Source: F1-120-MAGs118 sp013360535 (GTDB taxonomy: Bacteria; Planctomycetota; UBA1135; GCA-002686595). From it: 8,805 bases of DNA. Position 1 is the first letter of the stretch. Every line of letters starts with the position of its first letter. Positions 7,113 to 8,805 of the stretch are shown one piece after another. Location: NCBI GenBank assembly GCA_026647215.1, contig JAPKHC010000070.1, positions 1 through 8,805 of the forward strand, written 5' to 3'. Both the position numbers and the translations under genes were made by a program. Under the pieces are notes generated by a model that saw nothing but the letters and a program-made list of their open reading frames with translations, made no database searches and had not been told where the DNA came from.

Positions 7113-8000
7113 TCAGGCCGCTCGCCGCGGCCGCGTCGCGATCCAAGCCGCCGCGAGAATCGCTCCGCCGCCCGCAAACGTCGTCCAAGGCGGCACCGCG
7201 TCGCCCGCAATCGTCCACGCGAGCAACAGCGTGAAGAGCACCTCCGACAGCCCCGTCACGGCCATCGCGACCGCTCCGCCGCGCCGGTAAGCGTTGGTGT
7301 TGAGGATTTGGCCCGCCGTGCCGAGCAACGCGGTGAGCCCGAGCAGCACGAGGTCGCGCTCGGTCCACTGCAAGCCGCCCGTCGCGAGCTCGTGCACGAC
7401 AAACGGAGCCGTCGCAAACGCGACAAACGCCATGAAGAACGTGACGACGGTCAGCGGATGGTCCGTCGCCGCGAGCTTGCGCACCGACAGAAGCGCGAGC
7501 GCCGCCGTGCCGCCCGAGGACACCGCCACAGCGATCCCCCACACGCTCTCGCCACCTTGCGGACGCAGCGCGAGCAACGTCCCGACCGCGCCGACGGCCA
7601 CCGCGACCTTCGCGCGCTTGTCGGGCCATTCGCCGAGGTACGGCCCCGCGAACACGAGCATCCACACCGGCGCCGCATGCCGCAGGAACGCGACCGTCGA
7701 GAGCGAACAACCCCCTTCGTGCAGCGCGACGAACTGCCCGCCGATCGACAGGAATCCGAACGTCGCGCGCGCGAGGTTCAGCTTCCACGAGTCCCAGCGC
7801 ACGCCGCCGCTGACGCGCCGCAGCAGCACGAGGCACACGCACAGGCCGACGACGCTGCGCGCGAACAACGCTTCCATCGAGCCGACGCCCGGTGAGAGCA
7901 ATTTCACGCACACGTACATGCCGGAGAACGCCAGGCTCGCGCCCAACGCGAGCTTGCGGGCGAGCGCGAGGTCCTCGGGCGGACGCTTCGGCGCGCTCAT
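7113..8000 (-). CDS. EamA/DMT-superfamily transporter
   Basis: Predicted inner-membrane permease of the drug/metabolite transporter superfamily; many members export amino acids, nucleotides or other small metabolites. The product is 295 residues, the usual length, with two EamA repeats (about 14-145 and 157-288) and about ten hydrophobic segments. Recognisable features are the opening segment LGASLAFSGMYVCVKLLSPG, FARSVVGLCVCLVLL, the end of the first repeat (HAAPVWMLVFAGPYLGEWPDKR, then VAVGAVGTLLALRP), and a matching second-repeat end with LSEVLFTLLLAWTIAGDAVPP. The last residues, ATRPRRAA, form a short basic cytoplasmic tail. The ATG at 8000 has no strong Shine-Dalgarno. The gene follows the HAD hydrolase by 28 bases and is probably the last gene of that unit. 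Substrate and direction of transport cannot be read from the sequence. Confidence 0.92.
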   Translation of the reverse strand: MSAPKRPPEDLALARKLALGASLAFSGMYVCVKLLSPGVGSMEALFARSVVGLCVCLVLLRRVSGGVRWDSWKLNLARATFGFLSIGGQFVALHEGGCSLSTVAFLRHAAPVWMLVFAGPYLGEWPDKRAKVAVAVGAVGTLLALRPQGGESVWGIAVAVSSGGTAALALLSVRKLAATDHPLTVVTFFMAFVAFATAPFVVHELATGGLQWTERDLVLLGLTALLGTAGQILNTNAYRRGGAVAMAVTGLSEVLFTLLLAWTIAGDAVPPWTTFAGGGAILAAAWIATRPRRAA

Positions 8001-8028
8001 GAGCGGCGCGCGCCAGCTGGGCCGGCTC

Positions 8029-8709
8029 TCAGCACCGCAACGCCTCGCACAGCTCCGTCAGCGAACGCACTTCGAGCGCCGGCACCGCGTCGGAACGGCC
8101 CGGACGTCCGTCGCGATTGACCCACGCGACGTTCCAACCGTACTCGAGCGCCGGTCGCACGTCGTGGAACAGGCTCGCGCCGACGTGCAGGATGCGGGAC
8201 TTGTCGCGCTTGCTGCGCTCGAGCGCCGCATCGAAGTGCGCGCGCGCCGGCTTGTAGGAACGCACCTGCTCGGCCGTCACGAAGAAGTCGACCTCGACGC
8301 CGATCGTCTGCAGGCTCTGGTAGAGCACGCGCGTCTCGACGTTGGAGAGCACCGCGAGCTGGTACAGCCGTCCCAGCCGCTCGAGCGCCGGCTTCGTCTC
8401 CTCGAACGGCGCCCACGAGCCCATGCTCTCGATGAATCGTCGCTCGTCCTCATATGTCAGCTCGCGCCCTTGCCGCGCGGCCGCCTCACGAAGCGACGCA
8501 CCGAGCTTGACGCCGTAAGGCGCGTATCCGCGCGTGACTTCGATCTCGTCGAGCGCCTCGCGATCGTGCACGAGCTGGTCGAGCTCGCAGCCGCGCAGGC
8601 TCTCCAACGCCGCCGCCGCGTTGCGCACGCCGCCAGCCCAGTCGATCAGCGTGCCGTAGCAGTCGAGCGTGAGAAGCTCGAGGCGCGAGCGTTCGAGGCT
8701 GTTTCGCAT
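8029..8709 (-). CDS. HAD-superfamily hydrolase, haloacid-dehalogenase type
   Basis: Soluble hydrolase of 226 residues. Motif I is LTLDCYGTLIDW with nucleophile Asp16. The position two residues on is Tyr18 instead of the general-acid Asp of phosphatases, the pattern of L-2-haloacid dehalogenases and relatives. Motif II is VLSN (Ser122), motif III is SYKPARAHFDAAL (Lys153), and motif IV is HVGASLFHDV, where the first of the usual two acidic residues is Ala178 and Asp183 remains. An alpha-helical cap fills roughly residues 25-105. This favours a dehalogenase-like or otherwise specialised member over a standard phosphatase, but true dehalogenase activity cannot be assumed. The ATG at 8709 has GGAG (8721-8718) eight bases upstream. 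The gene starts 13 bases after the SGNH hydrolase stop and is followed by the DMT transporter, suggesting one transcript. Confidence 0.92.
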   Translation of the reverse strand: MRNSLERSRLELLTLDCYGTLIDWAGGVRNAAAALESLRGCELDQLVHDREALDEIEVTRGYAPYGVKLGASLREAAARQGRELTYEDERRFIESMGSWAPFEETKPALERLGRLYQLAVLSNVETRVLYQSLQTIGVEVDFFVTAEQVRSYKPARAHFDAALERSKRDKSRILHVGASLFHDVRPALEYGWNVAWVNRDGRPGRSDAVPALEVRSLTELCEALRC

Positions 8710-8722
8710 GGCGCGCGCTCCG

Positions 8723-8805
8723 TCACTTTCCGAGCCCGAGGTCGACGAGCACTTCCGACACGCGCCGCGCCACGATCGCGTAGCCGCGCCCGTTGGGGTG
8801 ATAGC
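8723..8805 (-). CDS. SGNH/GDSL hydrolase, C-terminal fragment (5' part outside window)
   Basis: On the minus strand the last 26 codons and TGA stop of a gene enter the window, encoding YHPNGRGYAIVARRVSEVLV and then DLGLGK. The HPNxxGY-xxxA-xxV-xxxL arrangement is the usual end of SGNH/GDSL-type esterases and lipases, in which the histidine of the Asp-x-x-His block is catalytic; here that would be the second visible residue. The catalytic serine, the Asp and most of the protein lie beyond the window, so substrate and exact family cannot be judged. The stop is 13 bases before the HAD hydrolase ATG on the same strand, so this is the upstream partner in that unit. Confidence 0.7.
   Translation of the reverse strand, partial: YHPNGRGYAIVARRVSEVLVDLGLGK

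Noticed and set aside
7100..7125. Terminator between the converging clpS and DMT transporter genes.
   Set aside because: Only two bases separate the stops and no stem followed by a T-run is visible on either strand.

Overview
The window carries dense, very GC-rich bacterial DNA (about 70% GC by eye, strong G/C bias at third codon positions). Gene spacing is tight, there are several start/stop overlaps, and GTG and TTG starts are used alongside ATG. The gene mix fits a GC-rich Gram-negative-type bacterium. A ClpS with a DDD triplet where most ClpS proteins have NDD, an RNase HIII and an AlgI-type MBOAT enzyme make a planctomycete-like (PVC) source my best guess. This is inference: no rRNA or other taxonomic marker is present, and Myxococcota cannot be excluded.

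Layout. (1) 2-1213 (+): an AlgI-type membrane-bound O-acyltransferase, cut at its 5' end. It converges on and overlaps by 20 bp (2) a large membrane M48 zinc metalloprotease at 1194-2762 (-). (3) 2763-2950: a short intergenic stretch filled mostly by an exact 72-bp tandem duplication (2804-2950) with two dyad symmetries. (4) 2951-4970 (-): a translationally coupled trio in the order ribonuclease HIII (rnhC), diaminopimelate epimerase (dapF) and a small PHA-granule-region-type protein, joined by GTGA and ATGA overlaps. (5) 4971-5036: a 66-bp divergent intergenic region. (6) 5037-7110 (+): Rieske [2Fe-2S] protein, cystathionine beta-synthase with a C-terminal CBS-domain pair, and ClpS, apparently one transcription unit. 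(7) 7113-8805 (-): SGNH/GDSL hydrolase (only its C-terminus is in the window), HAD hydrolase of the haloacid-dehalogenase type, and an EamA/DMT transporter, again closely spaced.

How the genes relate. The rnhC-dapF-small protein unit joins removal of RNA from RNA/DNA hybrids, supply of meso-diaminopimelate for peptidoglycan and lysine, and a protein of uncertain role. The coupling suggests co-expression rather than one pathway. The Rieske-CBS-ClpS unit joins a redox protein, transsulfuration and N-degron delivery to Clp protease. The remaining genes look like ordinary envelope, transport and hydrolase functions.

No RNA genes, insertion sequences, CRISPR arrays or convincing rho-independent terminators were found, and no gene-free stretch exceeds 300 bases. 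No new multi-gene system is evident. The most distinctive non-coding signal is the 72-bp tandem repeat directly after the small PHA-type gene.
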